DNA of 64,000 bases, from NCBI RefSeq assembly GCF_020177375.1, contig NZ_JAIWHV010000005.1, forward strand, positions 1 to 64,000. Direction: 5' to 3'. The notes under the pieces were generated by a model. The model made no database searches, had not been told where the DNA came from, and saw only the letters and a list, made by a program, of their open reading frames with translations. Origin of the DNA: Saliphagus infecundisoli (GTDB taxonomy: Archaea > Halobacteriota > Halobacteria > Halobacteriales > Natrialbaceae). Within the stretch, counting starts at the first letter, position 1. The number at the start of each line of letters is the position of its first letter. Positions 24,355 to 34,372 of the stretch are shown piece by piece. A program made the translations under genes and the position numbers.

Positions 24355-25695
24355 TCAGCCCCAGCCATCGGGCAACGGGAAGCGATCGACGCGCTCGCCG
24401 GAAACCTCGTCGGGACCGATCTCCTCGCCCGCTATCTCCACCGCCTCGCCCCCCGACAGTCGCCCGAACGCCGGCCCCTCGGGGACCCCCAACTCGCGAG
24501 CGCGTTCGGGATCGAACGCGGTTTCGTGTGCGCGGACCTCGTCGACGCCGACGCTCACCTCGTCGTAGCGCTCCCGGAGAACCTCCAGGAGTTCCTCGAG
24601 GACGGCCTTGGCGCGCTCGCCTGTGTCCGCCTCCGGCAGTGCGACGCGCGATCCGATCCGGTTGCCCCCCTCCCTCGTCTCGAAAGCGACGGCCTCCCCC
24701 TCGAGGAGCTCCCGGGTTCGGTCGGCGTCGATCCCCTCGGCGGCCCGGAGAAGTTCGGTCGGAAGGGGACGGACCGCGAACTCCCCGCGGGCCTCCCCGA
24801 ACCGGATCCCCTCGTCGATCGGGCCGAGCGCGTCCTCGACCCGATCGACCAGCGCCAGGGGCCGGTCGCCGACGGTCCGGAGCCACCGCTCGCTCACGAC
24901 GCGGTAGCCGAGATCCTCGACGGTGGTCTCGAGGGCGGGCCGGTCGCCCTCGACGACGGCGTGGGCGGCGCTGCTTTCCTCGAAGGCGCGCCCGATGGTC
25001 GCGCGGTTCGACTCGGGCAGGCCCATCGCCTCCATGGCCCACTCCGAGCCGACGTGGCCAACGGCCCACGGCGTCTCGCGGATGATCCGCTCGAACCGGG
25101 GGGCGTAGTGGCCGCCGCCGAAGCCGACGACCTGTCGTTCGCGGTGGGGCGAAACCCCCCGTAGGTCGAGGATCGCGCGGGCGACAGCCGCCGCCCCCGC
25201 CGGGTCCGTCCACTGCTCGTCGTCGCTGCCGAGTTCGACGAACAGCGAGGGACAGCCGACGTCGGTCGGCCCGTGATGGGTACACTCCGTGCCGACATCG
25301 TACTCCTCGGGGGCGTGCTCGTCGAACGCGGCGAGCAACGCGGGGAGGGCGTTGGGTGCCGCCTCGGCGAACCGACCGTCCTCGCCGCCGAACTCCGCCG
25401 GGCCGAAGTTGCCCGTGAAGTGCCCCGAAAGCAGCGGGCCGGTCTCCCCCGAGTGCCGCGAGGCGAAGACGAGCAGGTCCGGGTCGCACTCGAAGGCCGC
25501 GGCGGGCTCCTCGAGTTCGATGTGGAGCCCGTCGAACGTCCGGAGTTCGGCGCCGTCGGTCCGGTGGTAGGTGCCGCCGCCGTCGCCGTCGGGCCGCGAG
25601 GCGTCCTCGTGGACGTCCCAGTCGGCGCCCTCGCGGAGCGCATCGGCGATGCGTTCGGAGGCCACGTCCGCGCGGCTCTCGACGATCGCGAGCAC
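24355..25695 (-). CDS. dtdA: D-aminoacyl-tRNA deacylase (DTD2/GEK1 type)
   Basis: A 446-residue archaeal deacylase that removes D-amino acids mischarged on tRNA. The N-terminus LAIVESRADVASERIADAL, the segments GGGTYHRTDGAELRTFDGLH and CTHHGPTDVGCPSLFVELG, and FGGGHYAPRF are characteristic. The GTG at 25695 was chosen because it lies 1 nt after the stop of the upstream exchanger gene and starts at the conserved LAIVESRAD; the frame is open to 25722. The C-terminal half (from about 280) is the extended region seen in haloarchaeal members. It is probably co-transcribed with the exchanger. Confidence 0.88.
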   Translation of the reverse strand: MLAIVESRADVASERIADALREGADWDVHEDASRPDGDGGGTYHRTDGAELRTFDGLHIELEEPAAAFECDPDLLVFASRHSGETGPLLSGHFTGNFGPAEFGGEDGRFAEAAPNALPALLAAFDEHAPEEYDVGTECTHHGPTDVGCPSLFVELGSDDEQWTDPAGAAAVARAILDLRGVSPHRERQVVGFGGGHYAPRFERIIRETPWAVGHVGSEWAMEAMGLPESNRATIGRAFEESSAAHAVVEGDRPALETTVEDLGYRVVSERWLRTVGDRPLALVDRVEDALGPIDEGIRFGEARGEFAVRPLPTELLRAAEGIDADRTRELLEGEAVAFETREGGNRIGSRVALPEADTGERAKAVLEELLEVLRERYDEVSVGVDEVRAHETAFDPERARELGVPEGPAFGRLSGGEAVEIAGEEIGPDEVSGERVDRFPLPDGWG

Positions 25696-25696
25696 G

Positions 25697-27025
25697 TCAG
25701 TCGGCCCCCGGGGCGCGCCCACCGTGGATTGCCTGGCGGGCGGTCACGCCTGCAAGCGAGAGCAGTTCGGCGACGGAGTCGCGCCGACGGACGAACAGCG
25801 CGAGCCCGAGAACGACGTAGATCAGCGTGAACGCCATCAGCGATCGGTGGCTCAGCATCTCGGGGTTGGCGACGGGGAGCACCCGCAACACGAGGAACTC
25901 GATGGCGACCTGGGAGACGAACAGCCCGAGCAGGGCGACGGCCTCGCGGCCGGAGAGCTCGAAGTCGACCAGCAGGGATAGCGCGAAGAAGGACTGGGCC
26001 GCGGTCAGCCAGATCTCGAGGGACTGTTTAAACTCGAACTCGAGGACGCCGTACCGGCCGAGCGCGATCGAGTAGACGACCGCGAGCGTGCCGATGAGCA
26101 GCGTCCACTGGTTGAGCTTCGAGGAAATGAGGGCGTTGAAGCCGGCGGTCGAGCGCGACTTCATCACGAGGACGGCCACCACGATGAGTTCGGGAGACTC
26201 GCTGGCGAGGGGGGCGATCCACTGGATCATGAAGAACTTGGGGATCCCGTAGGCGACGCCCAGGCCCTCGAGACCGTGGGCGAATTCCTCGACGGCCAGC
26301 AACAACATGGCGCCGGAGTAGACGAAGAGGCCGATCACGGTCGCGATACGCCGGGGGCGGGCGTAGGCCTGGAAGTACGCCGGGACGCCGACGTGTTCGG
26401 CGGGTGCCTCGACGCCGGCCCGGAGGACGATCAGGATGTAGGCGACGTAGAGGCCGACGAGGACGACCGTGTCGAGGACGTCGATCCCGCCCAGAAGCGG
26501 GATGAAGAAGGCCCAGAGGGTGGCGACCCCGAGGAAGGCGATCTCGATCGAGATCCCCCGGTCGAGGACGACCGCGTCGGCCAGGCGGCCGTCGTAGTGG
26601 CGCACGGAGACGTCGGTCACTCGAAGCGCCCGCCAGATCGTAAAGAGCGCGATCGCCGACCAGCCCAGGCCGATCAGGATGCGGTTCGCGCCGGTCATGT
26701 TCGCGATCGCAAGGTTGCCGGCCTCGATGCCGCGTTCGGTGCCGGCCTGGGCGCCGGCGGTCCAGGCGTAGAGGGCGTCGACGGCGTACTCGGGGGCGAC
26801 GGCGAGCACCGCGAGGACGGCGATCGCGAACGAGCGGGGGACGTCCTTCTCGGCGGTCTCGGCCGCCCAGGCCAGCAGGAACGACGAGCCGAGGATCGCG
26901 AGCCCGCTCAGGAGAACCGTCGTCCCGGTCGGAAAGTTGGTACCGGAGGCGAGGACCCCGATCCAGGGCAGGGTCAACGCAGTCGCGCCGGCCGCCGCGG
27001 CCAGCGGGTGGCGAAGGGAGATCAC
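25697..27025 (-). CDS. Sodium/calcium exchanger family membrane protein
   Basis: A 442-residue protein with about eleven hydrophobic segments and two inverted alpha-repeat motifs of the CaCA family: VAPEYAVDALYAW with GNLAIANMTGANRILIG in the first half, and APLASESPELIVVAVLV with ALISSKLNQWTLLIG in the second. The acidic Glu in each repeat and the Asn-rich loops are ion-coordinating in the family. It probably exchanges Na+ for Ca2+ or another cation at the membrane. Its stop is 1 nt before the dtdA start. Confidence 0.88.
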   Translation of the reverse strand: MISLRHPLAAAAGATALTLPWIGVLASGTNFPTGTTVLLSGLAILGSSFLLAWAAETAEKDVPRSFAIAVLAVLAVAPEYAVDALYAWTAGAQAGTERGIEAGNLAIANMTGANRILIGLGWSAIALFTIWRALRVTDVSVRHYDGRLADAVVLDRGISIEIAFLGVATLWAFFIPLLGGIDVLDTVVLVGLYVAYILIVLRAGVEAPAEHVGVPAYFQAYARPRRIATVIGLFVYSGAMLLLAVEEFAHGLEGLGVAYGIPKFFMIQWIAPLASESPELIVVAVLVMKSRSTAGFNALISSKLNQWTLLIGTLAVVYSIALGRYGVLEFEFKQSLEIWLTAAQSFFALSLLVDFELSGREAVALLGLFVSQVAIEFLVLRVLPVANPEMLSHRSLMAFTLIYVVLGLALFVRRRDSVAELLSLAGVTARQAIHGGRAPGAD

Positions 27026-27208
27026 TGGCCGCCCATTCAGGGGTGGGTAAGGAGTGTCTTACCATTTCCAGCGCGGCGGCCCCGCGGTCGGGGGCCGCCC
27101 GGACGGCGGGCGGCAGGCGGCAGCCGGGGGCGACGTCACCGGCCCGCGACCGGGCCCAAACGAGGGGCGAGCGGACGAGTTATTACCGCCCCGCCGACAG
27201 TCGGTGAC

Positions 27209-28036
27209 ATGCAGGTGTACGGACTCCTCGGCAACCCGGTCTCTCACTCGCTGTCGCCGCCGATGCACGAGGCGGCCTACGAGACCCTGGACATCGACGC
27301 CCGCTACGTCACGTTCGAACCCGACCCCGAAGCCCTCGAGGCCGCGATCGGAGGCGCCGACGCGCTCGGACTCGCCGGCCTCAACGTCACCGTCCCGTTC
27401 AAGGAGGCGGCTTGCGAGTCGTCACTGGTCGCGGTCGACGACGTCGCCGCCCGGATCGGCGCGGTGAACACGATCAACTTTGCGGGCCGGCCGACGGGCC
27501 ACAACACCGACGCTTCCGGCGCCCTGCGCGCGCTCGACGAGCACGACTTCGCCGTCTCCGGCGCCCGCGCGGTCGTCGTCGGCGCCGGTGGCGCGGGCCG
27601 GGCGATCGCCTTCGGCCTCGCCGACGGCGGCGCCGACGTCGCGGTCGCCAACCGAACCGCCTCGCGCGCCCACGACCTCGCCGACGACGTTCCCGGCGCC
27701 GGCGGCTACGGGCTCGAGGCGGTCCCCACCCTCCTCGAGGGCGCCGATCTGCTGGTCAACGCCACGAGCGTCGGGATGGAAGAGGACGCCTCGCCGGTGG
27801 CGGCCGAGGCGCTCCACGGCGACCTCGCGGTGATGGACGCCGTCTACCGGCCCCTCGAAACCCGGCTGCTCCGGGAGGCCGCGGCCTCGGGCGCGACGAC
27901 GATAGACGGCGCCTGGATGTTGCTCTACCAGGGCGTCGAGGCCCTCGAGCTCTGGACCGGACGGGAGGCCCCCGTCGAGGCGATGAACGCGGCGCTTCGC
28001 GGGCGGCTCCGAGCGGATTCGACCAACCCACTTTAA
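27209..28036 (+). CDS. aroE: Shikimate dehydrogenase
   Basis: A 275-residue NADP-dependent enzyme converting 3-dehydroshikimate to shikimate. Substrate serines are Ser12/Ser14 (NPVSHSLSPPMHEAAYE); catalytic Lys65 lies in NVTVPFKEA and Asp101 in GHNTDASGA. The Rossmann motif VVVGAGGAGRAIAFGLAD follows at about 120. Length is standard. ATG 27209 follows a TTATTACCG TATA-like element by about 25 bp. Its aromatic-pathway partners pabB/pabA start about 770 bp downstream. Confidence 0.95.
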   Translation: MQVYGLLGNPVSHSLSPPMHEAAYETLDIDARYVTFEPDPEALEAAIGGADALGLAGLNVTVPFKEAACESSLVAVDDVAARIGAVNTINFAGRPTGHNTDASGALRALDEHDFAVSGARAVVVGAGGAGRAIAFGLADGGADVAVANRTASRAHDLADDVPGAGGYGLEAVPTLLEGADLLVNATSVGMEEDASPVAAEALHGDLAVMDAVYRPLETRLLREAAASGATTIDGAWMLLYQGVEALELWTGREAPVEAMNAALRGRLRADSTNPL

Positions 28037-28062
28037 GTGTAGGCCCCGTTTACTCCCGATTA

Positions 28063-28716
28063 ATGGTACTCCTCCAAAAGATAAAGGCGCTGCTCGGCCT
28101 CGGGGACTCGGAGGGAACGGACGGCGAGGACCGCGAGGTCGGCGTCACGGTCGAACGCAGCGGCTCGACGGACGACGCGGCCACGACGGGAACGACGGGA
28201 CCGGCCACGGCCGACGAGCCCGATGGATCCGATGAACTCGCCGAGGGCGTGCCGGACGAGACGGTCCTCGGCGAGGAGTCGGTCGAGATCGAGGAGACGG
28301 GGTCCGAACCCGACCCGGACGACCCGCTCGCGGACGAGGAGGCCGATGATCCGCTCGAGGACGCCGACGACTCCGCCGGCGAACCCGAGGACGCCGCCGC
28401 GGCCGGCGCGGATGCCGCGGGCTCGACAGGGTCGATCACCGAGCCCGCCGACTCCCCCGAGGAGGCGACCGAGCCGGCCGAGGCGACCGGTCCCTCCGAG
28501 GAGGACGCGGTCCCGGAACCCGAGGCCGACGCCGGCGACGACCAGCCCGTCGAGACGATCAAGGGGATCGGGCCGGCCTACGCTGAGCGGCTGGCCGACG
28601 CCGGCGTCGAGACCGTCGGCGACCTCGCGGCGGCCGATTCCGAGGAACTCGCCGCCGAGACCGGGATCGCCCCCACGCGGGTCCAGGGCTGGATCGACCG
28701 CGTGAACTCCCGGTAA
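28063..28716 (+). CDS. Acidic protein with C-terminal helix-hairpin-helix domain
   Basis: A 217-residue protein. The N-terminus ([18 protein letters not shown]) is a short amphipathic segment. Residues about 20-160 are a low-complexity Asp/Glu/Ala/Pro-rich linker. Residues 163-217 form a helix-hairpin-helix pair ([36 protein letters not shown]), as in RadA N-terminal and NAD-ligase-type DNA-binding domains. A DNA- or protein-docking role is likely, but the function is unknown. It lies 26 nt after aroE on the same strand. Confidence 0.75.
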   Translation: MVLLQKIKALLGLGDSEGTDGEDREVGVTVERSGSTDDAATTGTTGPATADEPDGSDELAEGVPDETVLGEESVEIEETGSEPDPDDPLADEEADDPLEDADDSAGEPEDAAAAGADAAGSTGSITEPADSPEEATEPAEATGPSEEDAVPEPEADAGDDQPVETIKGIGPAYAERLADAGVETVGDLAAADSEELAAETGIAPTRVQGWIDRVNSR

Positions 28717-28804
28717 CCCGGGCGAACCGTTCGGCTCGGCGGTCGGCGGAGATCGGCCGCCGGAACCGCAACACGATTACGAGCGGGCCGTCTTCTTCCG
28801 TCCG

Positions 28805-30334
28805 ATGACCGACCCCCGGGTTCGGACCACCCTCGAGATGGTCCGCGAGGCCGCCCCCGCCCCGGGCCAGCGGACCCCGATCGAGCTTCGGGTTTCCATC
28901 GACGATCCATTCCTCGCCTACCGGCGGGCCCGCACCGGCGGATCGGGGGTCTTCCTCGAGACTACCGGCGGCCAGCCCGGCTGGGGCTACTTCGGGGTCG
29001 ATCCGGTCGACCGACTCACCGTCGGTCCCGACGCGGTCCGGCGAGACGGCGAGGGGTCGCCGACGCTTTCCGCCCTCGAGGGAGTGCTCGACGGCGAGGA
29101 ACTCGTCCGCGGGGAGTGTCGGGTGCCCTACCCCTGTGGCGCCGTCGGCTGGCTCTCCTACGACGTCGCCCGCGAACTCGAGAGGCTCCCCGGATCGGCG
29201 GTCGACGACCGGGGACTTCCCCGGCTCGAGGTGGGGGTCTTCGACCGGCTTGCGGCCTGGGAGGGTTCGGCCGGGGACGGGGAGATCGCTCTCCGGGTCG
29301 TCGCCTGTCCCCGACGCCGCGAGGGCGAGCCCCTGGACGCGCTCTACGACCGGGGCCGCGAGCGCGCGGCGGAGCTTGCGACCGCGGCCACCGAGGGCGA
29401 TCCCGGGATCGAGGGCCCGCCGGTCGAGCTCGACCGGGCGCGCTTCGAGAGCGACTGCGGGCGGGCGGCGTTCGCCGAGCGGGTCCGGCGGGTCAAGGAG
29501 TACGTCCGCGAGGGCGAGACCTTCCAGGCCAACGTCTCCCAGCGCCTCGTCGCGCCCGCCGCCGTCCATCCGGTCGCGGCCTACGACGCGCTTCGAACCG
29601 TCAATCCGGCGCCGTACTCGGCGCTTCTGGAACTCCGGTCGGCGGACCTCGTGAGCGCGAGCCCCGAACTCCTCCTGGCACGCGACGGGGACTTCCTGCG
29701 GACGGAGCCGATCGCGGGGACCCGCCCGCGGGGCGAGAGCGACGAGGAGGACGCCGCCATGGAGGCCGACCTGCTGACCGACGAGAAGGAGCGGGCCGAA
29801 CACGCGATGCTCGTCGACCTCGAGCGAAACGACCTCGGAAAGGTCGCGGCCTACGGTAGCGTCGAGGTGAGCGAGTACCGCCGGGTCGATCGCTACTCGG
29901 AAGTGATGCATCTCGTATCGGACGTGACCGCCCGTCTGCGGCCGGAGGCCACCCTCGCCGACGCCATCGCCGCGGTCTTCCCCGGCGGGACGATCACCGG
30001 CGCGCCAAAGCCCCGGACGATGGGGATCATCGACGAACTCGAAACCACTCGGCGGGGACCCTACACCGGCAGCGTCGGGCTCTTCGGCTTCGACGGCCGG
30101 GCGACGCTCAACATCGTCATCCGGACGCTGGTCCGCCACGGGGAGGAGTACCACCTCCGGGTCGGCGCGGGGATCGTCCACGACTCGGTTCCCGACCGGG
30201 AGTACGACGAGACGCTCGCGAAGGCCCGCGCGCTGATCGCGGCCGTCGACGAGGCCCTGGGCGACCGGGCGGCGATGGCGGTCGAGGGCGACGGAGCCGG
30301 CGGCGACCCCGACGGGGGTGGCGACCGTGGATGA
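28805..30334 (+). CDS. pabB: Aminodeoxychorismate/anthranilate synthase component I
   Basis: A 509-residue chorismate-binding enzyme. The C-terminal domain carries the catalytic signatures [50 protein letters not shown] and YTGSVGLFG. The N-terminal part ([17 protein letters not shown]) lacks a clear TrpE-type LLES feedback motif, which favours PabB over TrpE; no trp genes are adjacent. With component II it aminates chorismate. The last 16 nt overlap the next gene, so the two subunits are co-translated. Assignment to PAB or anthranilate rests on weak N-terminal evidence. Confidence 0.8.
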   Translation: MTDPRVRTTLEMVREAAPAPGQRTPIELRVSIDDPFLAYRRARTGGSGVFLETTGGQPGWGYFGVDPVDRLTVGPDAVRRDGEGSPTLSALEGVLDGEELVRGECRVPYPCGAVGWLSYDVARELERLPGSAVDDRGLPRLEVGVFDRLAAWEGSAGDGEIALRVVACPRRREGEPLDALYDRGRERAAELATAATEGDPGIEGPPVELDRARFESDCGRAAFAERVRRVKEYVREGETFQANVSQRLVAPAAVHPVAAYDALRTVNPAPYSALLELRSADLVSASPELLLARDGDFLRTEPIAGTRPRGESDEEDAAMEADLLTDEKERAEHAMLVDLERNDLGKVAAYGSVEVSEYRRVDRYSEVMHLVSDVTARLRPEATLADAIAAVFPGGTITGAPKPRTMGIIDELETTRRGPYTGSVGLFGFDGRATLNIVIRTLVRHGEEYHLRVGAGIVHDSVPDREYDETLAKARALIAAVDEALGDRAAMAVEGDGAGGDPDGGGDRG

Positions 30335-30983
30335 GGAGCCGCCGGCCGCCGGCCGCGTCCTCGTGGTCGACAACTACGACTCGTTCGCGTACAATCTCGT
30401 CCAGTACGTCGGCGAGATGGCGCGGGAGGTGGTCGTCCGGCGCAACGACGCGCTCTCGGTCGGAGACGTCCGCGAACTCGACCCCGACGCCGTGATCGTC
30501 TCTCCCGGCCCCGGGACCCCTGCGGAGGCGGGGATCTCGATCCCGCTGTTCGCCGGGACGGAGCTCCCGATCCTCGGGGTCTGTCTGGGCCACCAGGCGC
30601 TGTGTGCCGCCCACGGCGCCCCGGTCGTCCACGCCCCGGAGGTCGTCCACGGCAAGCCCTCGACGATCACCCACGACGAACGGGGGCTCTTCGCGGGACT
30701 CCCCGAGCGATTCTCGGTCGGGCGCTACCACTCGCTTTGCGTCGAGCGCGACGACCTCCCCGACTCCCTCGAGGAGACCGCGCGAACGACCGACGACCGC
30801 GGGATCGTGATGGCGGTCCGCCACCGGAAGAAGCCCCACGTCGGCGTCCAGTTTCACCCCGAGAGCATCCTCACCCGGGACCCGAGCGAACCCCGCGAGG
30901 AAGGGATCTCGCTCGCGGTCGGAAAGCGGTTGATCCGGAACTTCTGTTCGTCGGCGGCCGAGAACGGTCGGTTCGATCCCTGA
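30318..30983 (+). CDS. pabA: Aminodeoxychorismate/anthranilate synthase component II (glutamine amidotransferase)
   Basis: A 221-residue class I glutamine amidotransferase that supplies ammonia to component I. The triad is Cys89 (GVCLGHQAL), His180 and Glu182 (VQFHPES). [15 protein letters not shown] and [11 protein letters not shown] are typical. GTG 30318 is used; GTG 30327 is also possible, since the true domain begins at RVLVVDNY. No aminotransferase (pabC) follows, unlike many archaeal pab sets. Confidence 0.88.
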   Translation: MATVDEEPPAAGRVLVVDNYDSFAYNLVQYVGEMAREVVVRRNDALSVGDVRELDPDAVIVSPGPGTPAEAGISIPLFAGTELPILGVCLGHQALCAAHGAPVVHAPEVVHGKPSTITHDERGLFAGLPERFSVGRYHSLCVERDDLPDSLEETARTTDDRGIVMAVRHRKKPHVGVQFHPESILTRDPSEPREEGISLAVGKRLIRNFCSSAAENGRFDP

Positions 30984-31102
30984 ACCCGGTCACCGGACGG
31001 CGATCGCCGGGCCGGAGCCCCGCTTTCGCGGCGGGTACGGTGGTAGACTCGTCTCGGACCCTTCGAGCCGCCAGGGCCGAGACGCGCGAGCCGGACTCGG
31101 GC

Positions 31103-33553
31103 TCACTCGAGCAGCGACCGCGTCGAGTTCGTGACGACCAGCAGGCTGCTCGCACCCATCGCGAGGGCGGCGAAAAGCGGGTTGAGCAGTCCGGTCACCG
31201 CGAGCGGGATGGCGATCGCGTTGTAACAGAAGGCCCAGCCGATGTTGGCTTTGACCCGGCGATCGGTCGCCCGCGCGAGTTCGAAGACGGTCTCGACCGA
31301 GCCCAGGTCGTCGTCGACGAGCGCGACGTCGGCGGCGTCGGCGGCCATCGCGGTGCCGCCGCCGAGGGCGATCCCGAGGTCGGCGGCGGCGAGGGCGGGC
31401 GCGTCGTTGGTGCCGTCGCCGACCATCACCGTCCGGCCCGCGCGCTTGAGCCGGTCGACGGTCTCGGCTTTCCCCTCGGGCGGGACGCCGGCGAACACCC
31501 GGTCGACCGACGGCTCCTCCCGGAACCGTTCGGCGGCGCGGTCGTCGTCGCCGGTGAGGACGACGATCTCGGTGTCGGTCGCGGCGATCGCTTCGAGGGT
31601 CTCCTCCCACCCCTCCCGGAGGTCGTCGCCGACGACGATCACGCCTTCGGCGATCCCGTCTCGGCCGACGGCGACCGGAACGCGTCCCGTCTCGCGGCCC
31701 GCCTCGATCCGTGCGGCGATCGACTCGGGTATCGTCCACTCGCGCCTGCGGAACAGGTCGGGATGGCCGACGACGACCTCCTCGCCGTCGACGACCCCGG
31801 AGACGCCGTTTCGATGGCTCTCGAACGAGTCGATGCCGTCGGCGCGTTTGTCGCCATCGGTCGCGGCTTCCCCCGCCTCGGTCGCCCCGGATGCGGGCTC
31901 GACCGTTCCGCCGTCGGCGAGCCGGCGTTCGGCGGCAATCGCCCGACCGACCGGGTGCGAGGACCGGGCTTCGAGCCTGGCAGCGCGCTCGAGGAGCTCG
32001 TCGTCGAGATCGGATTCGACGACGGTCATCTCGCCGGTGGTCAGCGTGCCCGTCTTGTCGAAGACGACGGTGTCGGCCTCGCGAACCCGCTCGAAGACGG
32101 TATCGTCGAAGACGACGATCGAACGCTCTAAGGCGTCTCGGATCCCGGCTGCGACCGCAAGCGGCGTCGCCAGCCCGAGCGCGCACGGACAGGAGACGAT
32201 CAAGACGGTGAGCCCGACGAGCAGGCCGGCGGTGAGCCCGGCGCCGGTCGCGAGGTAGACGGCGGTGACGACGACCGAGAGAACGAGCACCACGGGAACG
32301 AAGACCGTCGCGAGCTTGTCGGCGAGCTTCTGGATCCCGTGGCTCGAGCTCTGGAGGTCCCAGACGAGCTCCGTGACCCGATCGAGGCTGCTCGTCGCGT
32401 CCTCGCCGACGCGGATCGTGACGGCGCCGTCGGTGACCAGCGAGCCGCCGACGACGGCGTCGCCGACGCTCTTACCAACGGGGAGGGACTCGCCGGTGAT
32501 GACCGCCTCGTCGATCGCGACGTCGCCCTCGACGACCTCGCCGTCGACGGGGACGCGCTCGCCGGCCCGGACCAGCACGCGCTCTCCGGGCTCGAGGTCG
32601 GAGACGGCGACCTCGGCGTGGCTCCCGTCCTCGCGGATACGGCGGGCGTCGTCGATCCGGACGGCCGTGAGATCGGAGAGGCGTTCGGTCGCCTCCGCTT
32701 TGATCGTCGACTCGTAGTAGTTGCCGGCCGAGACGATGACAATGATCGCGACGGTGACGTCGTAGTAGACGTGGGCGCCGCCGACGACGACAGAGAGCGT
32801 GCTGTAGAGGTAGGCGCTGACGGCCGCGATCGCCACCAGGAGGTCCATGTTCGGCGATCGGGTCCTCGCGGCGACGTAGGCACCCTGGAGGATCGGCTTG
32901 CCGGTGACCCCGAGGATAATCGTCGTCACCGCGGCGATGGTGAGATAGAACGGCGTCGCGAGATCGCTCGAAAGCGTCTGCGTGAAGAACTCGGTCGTCC
33001 GCTCGTCGTAGAGCAGCCCGCCGAAGTAGGTGGGGTAGATGATGAGGGCGTACTGCAACATGACGGTCATTCCCATGAGCACGCCGACGATGACCCGCCC
33101 GATCGACCAGTTGTCGGCCTTCCGGCGGCTGATCGCGTCGTCGCGCGAGTAGGCGCTGTAGCCGAGCCCGCTGATCGCCTCCTGGAGATCGGCTTCCGAG
33201 ACGGCGTCGGGGTCGTGGTCGATCCGAACCGTGCCGGTCACGTAGCTCGAGTCGGCGGTGCTCACTCCCTCGGTCGATCGGGCGACCGACTCGATGAACG
33301 CCTCGCAGGTCGCACAGTGCATCCCGTCGACCTCGAGATACGTCGTCTCGTGGTCGTCGGGAACCACCCGTTCGCCGCCTGCGCGCTCGCGGCGGACGTC
33401 CTCGGGGGTGACGTCCTCGACGTCTCCGAGGGCGTCGTGGACGTTTCGACAGCCCACACAGCAAAAGCGGTTCCCCTGGTCGTCGGTGACGTCGCTGCCC
33501 GCGACGGGGAGGTCACACAGCGTACAGCCGGCAGCGGGTTGGTTCTCGGTCAT
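31103..33553 (-). CDS. Copper-type P1B ATPase, CcoI/FixI-like
   Basis: An 816-residue heavy-metal P-type ATPase. The N-terminus has a Cys-rich metal-binding stretch (Cys10, Cys13, then CCVGC at 31-35) followed by an HMA domain with GMHCATC (Cys80, Cys83). Core motifs are the membrane CPC (SCPCALGLATP), actuator TGES, phosphorylation DKTGT, HP (SSHPVGRA) and GDGTNDAP. The CCVGC front end is typical of CcoI/FixI-type pumps that export copper for insertion into cytochrome oxidase rather than CopA detoxification pumps. It lies 12 nt behind a SafE-type protein in the same operon. Confidence 0.9.
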   Translation of the reverse strand: MTENQPAAGCTLCDLPVAGSDVTDDQGNRFCCVGCRNVHDALGDVEDVTPEDVRRERAGGERVVPDDHETTYLEVDGMHCATCEAFIESVARSTEGVSTADSSYVTGTVRIDHDPDAVSEADLQEAISGLGYSAYSRDDAISRRKADNWSIGRVIVGVLMGMTVMLQYALIIYPTYFGGLLYDERTTEFFTQTLSSDLATPFYLTIAAVTTIILGVTGKPILQGAYVAARTRSPNMDLLVAIAAVSAYLYSTLSVVVGGAHVYYDVTVAIIVIVSAGNYYESTIKAEATERLSDLTAVRIDDARRIREDGSHAEVAVSDLEPGERVLVRAGERVPVDGEVVEGDVAIDEAVITGESLPVGKSVGDAVVGGSLVTDGAVTIRVGEDATSSLDRVTELVWDLQSSSHGIQKLADKLATVFVPVVLVLSVVVTAVYLATGAGLTAGLLVGLTVLIVSCPCALGLATPLAVAAGIRDALERSIVVFDDTVFERVREADTVVFDKTGTLTTGEMTVVESDLDDELLERAARLEARSSHPVGRAIAAERRLADGGTVEPASGATEAGEAATDGDKRADGIDSFESHRNGVSGVVDGEEVVVGHPDLFRRREWTIPESIAARIEAGRETGRVPVAVGRDGIAEGVIVVGDDLREGWEETLEAIAATDTEIVVLTGDDDRAAERFREEPSVDRVFAGVPPEGKAETVDRLKRAGRTVMVGDGTNDAPALAAADLGIALGGGTAMAADAADVALVDDDLGSVETVFELARATDRRVKANIGWAFCYNAIAIPLAVTGLLNPLFAALAMGASSLLVVTNSTRSLLE

Positions 33554-33565
33554 TTCGGTGGTGTT

Positions 33566-34372
33566 TCAGTGGTTGGCGTGGCCTCCGCCGGCCATACCGA
33601 TGTCGACCCCGTCGTAGAAGGGGAGGCTCGGGTGTGGGACGTGGATTCCGATGCTCATCAGCCCGTGTGCGAGGAGGACGTAGCCGAGGACGACGAACAC
33701 GACCCCGAGCAACCGATGGACCCGCCGGCGGTGGACGGCGTCGACCGACTCGATGACCGTCCCGTAGGCGAACACGGTCGGGATGGTCCCGATTCCGAGG
33801 GCCGCGAGCGCGAGCGCGCCGCCGGTCGGCGAGCCGGTCGTGAACGCGTAGAGGTAGGCGGGGTAGAGCACGGGACAGGGAAGCAGCCCGTGGACCGCGC
33901 CGAGGGCGACGATCCCCGGGCCGTTCGCGAGCCGATCGACGTGGGAGAGCAGCCAAGCGCTCACCCGCTCGAGGCCGGGGATCGAGAGCCCGCCGGTGGT
34001 CCGCCCGGCCAGGTAGTAGAGTCCGGTCGCGATGACGAAGCCGCCGACGAGGAGCCCGACGCTGCCACGAAGCGGTTCGACCGCCGCGGTCACTGTGTCG
34101 GTGGTGACGAACAGGAGGCCGCCGAGCGCACCGAAGAGGGCCCCGATGACGGTATAACTCGCGGCCCGTCCGAGGTTGAACAGCGCGTGCTGGCGCACCT
34201 CGTACGTCGTGAGATGGGCTCCCCGGCTCCCGTGACTCTCGCGGCCCCGATCCATCCGCTCTGCGTAGATCGTCACGAGCGGGCCACACATCCCGAGGCA
34301 GTGGGCGCCGGCGAGCAGGCCGATGAACAGGAACAGCGCCACATCGACCCCGAGGAGGGGAAGTACGTCCAT
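33566..34372 (-). CDS. SafE/CcoS-type (TauE/SafE) membrane protein
   Basis: A 268-residue protein with about six to seven hydrophobic helices. The opening FIGLLAGAHCLGMCGPLVTIY, with its two Cys, and HGLLPCPVLYPAYLYA are the signature of the DsbD-like "sulfite exporter TauE/SafE" group (CcoH-region protein), which accompanies copper ATPases in cytochrome oxidase assembly. The C-terminus is His-rich (GGGHANH) and might bind metal. ATG 34372 is the first in-frame Met before the hydrophobic start. It is first gene of the two-gene copper operon. Confidence 0.85.
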   Translation of the reverse strand: MDVLPLLGVDVALFLFIGLLAGAHCLGMCGPLVTIYAERMDRGRESHGSRGAHLTTYEVRQHALFNLGRAASYTVIGALFGALGGLLFVTTDTVTAAVEPLRGSVGLLVGGFVIATGLYYLAGRTTGGLSIPGLERVSAWLLSHVDRLANGPGIVALGAVHGLLPCPVLYPAYLYAFTTGSPTGGALALAALGIGTIPTVFAYGTVIESVDAVHRRRVHRLLGVVFVVLGYVLLAHGLMSIGIHVPHPSLPFYDGVDIGMAGGGHANH

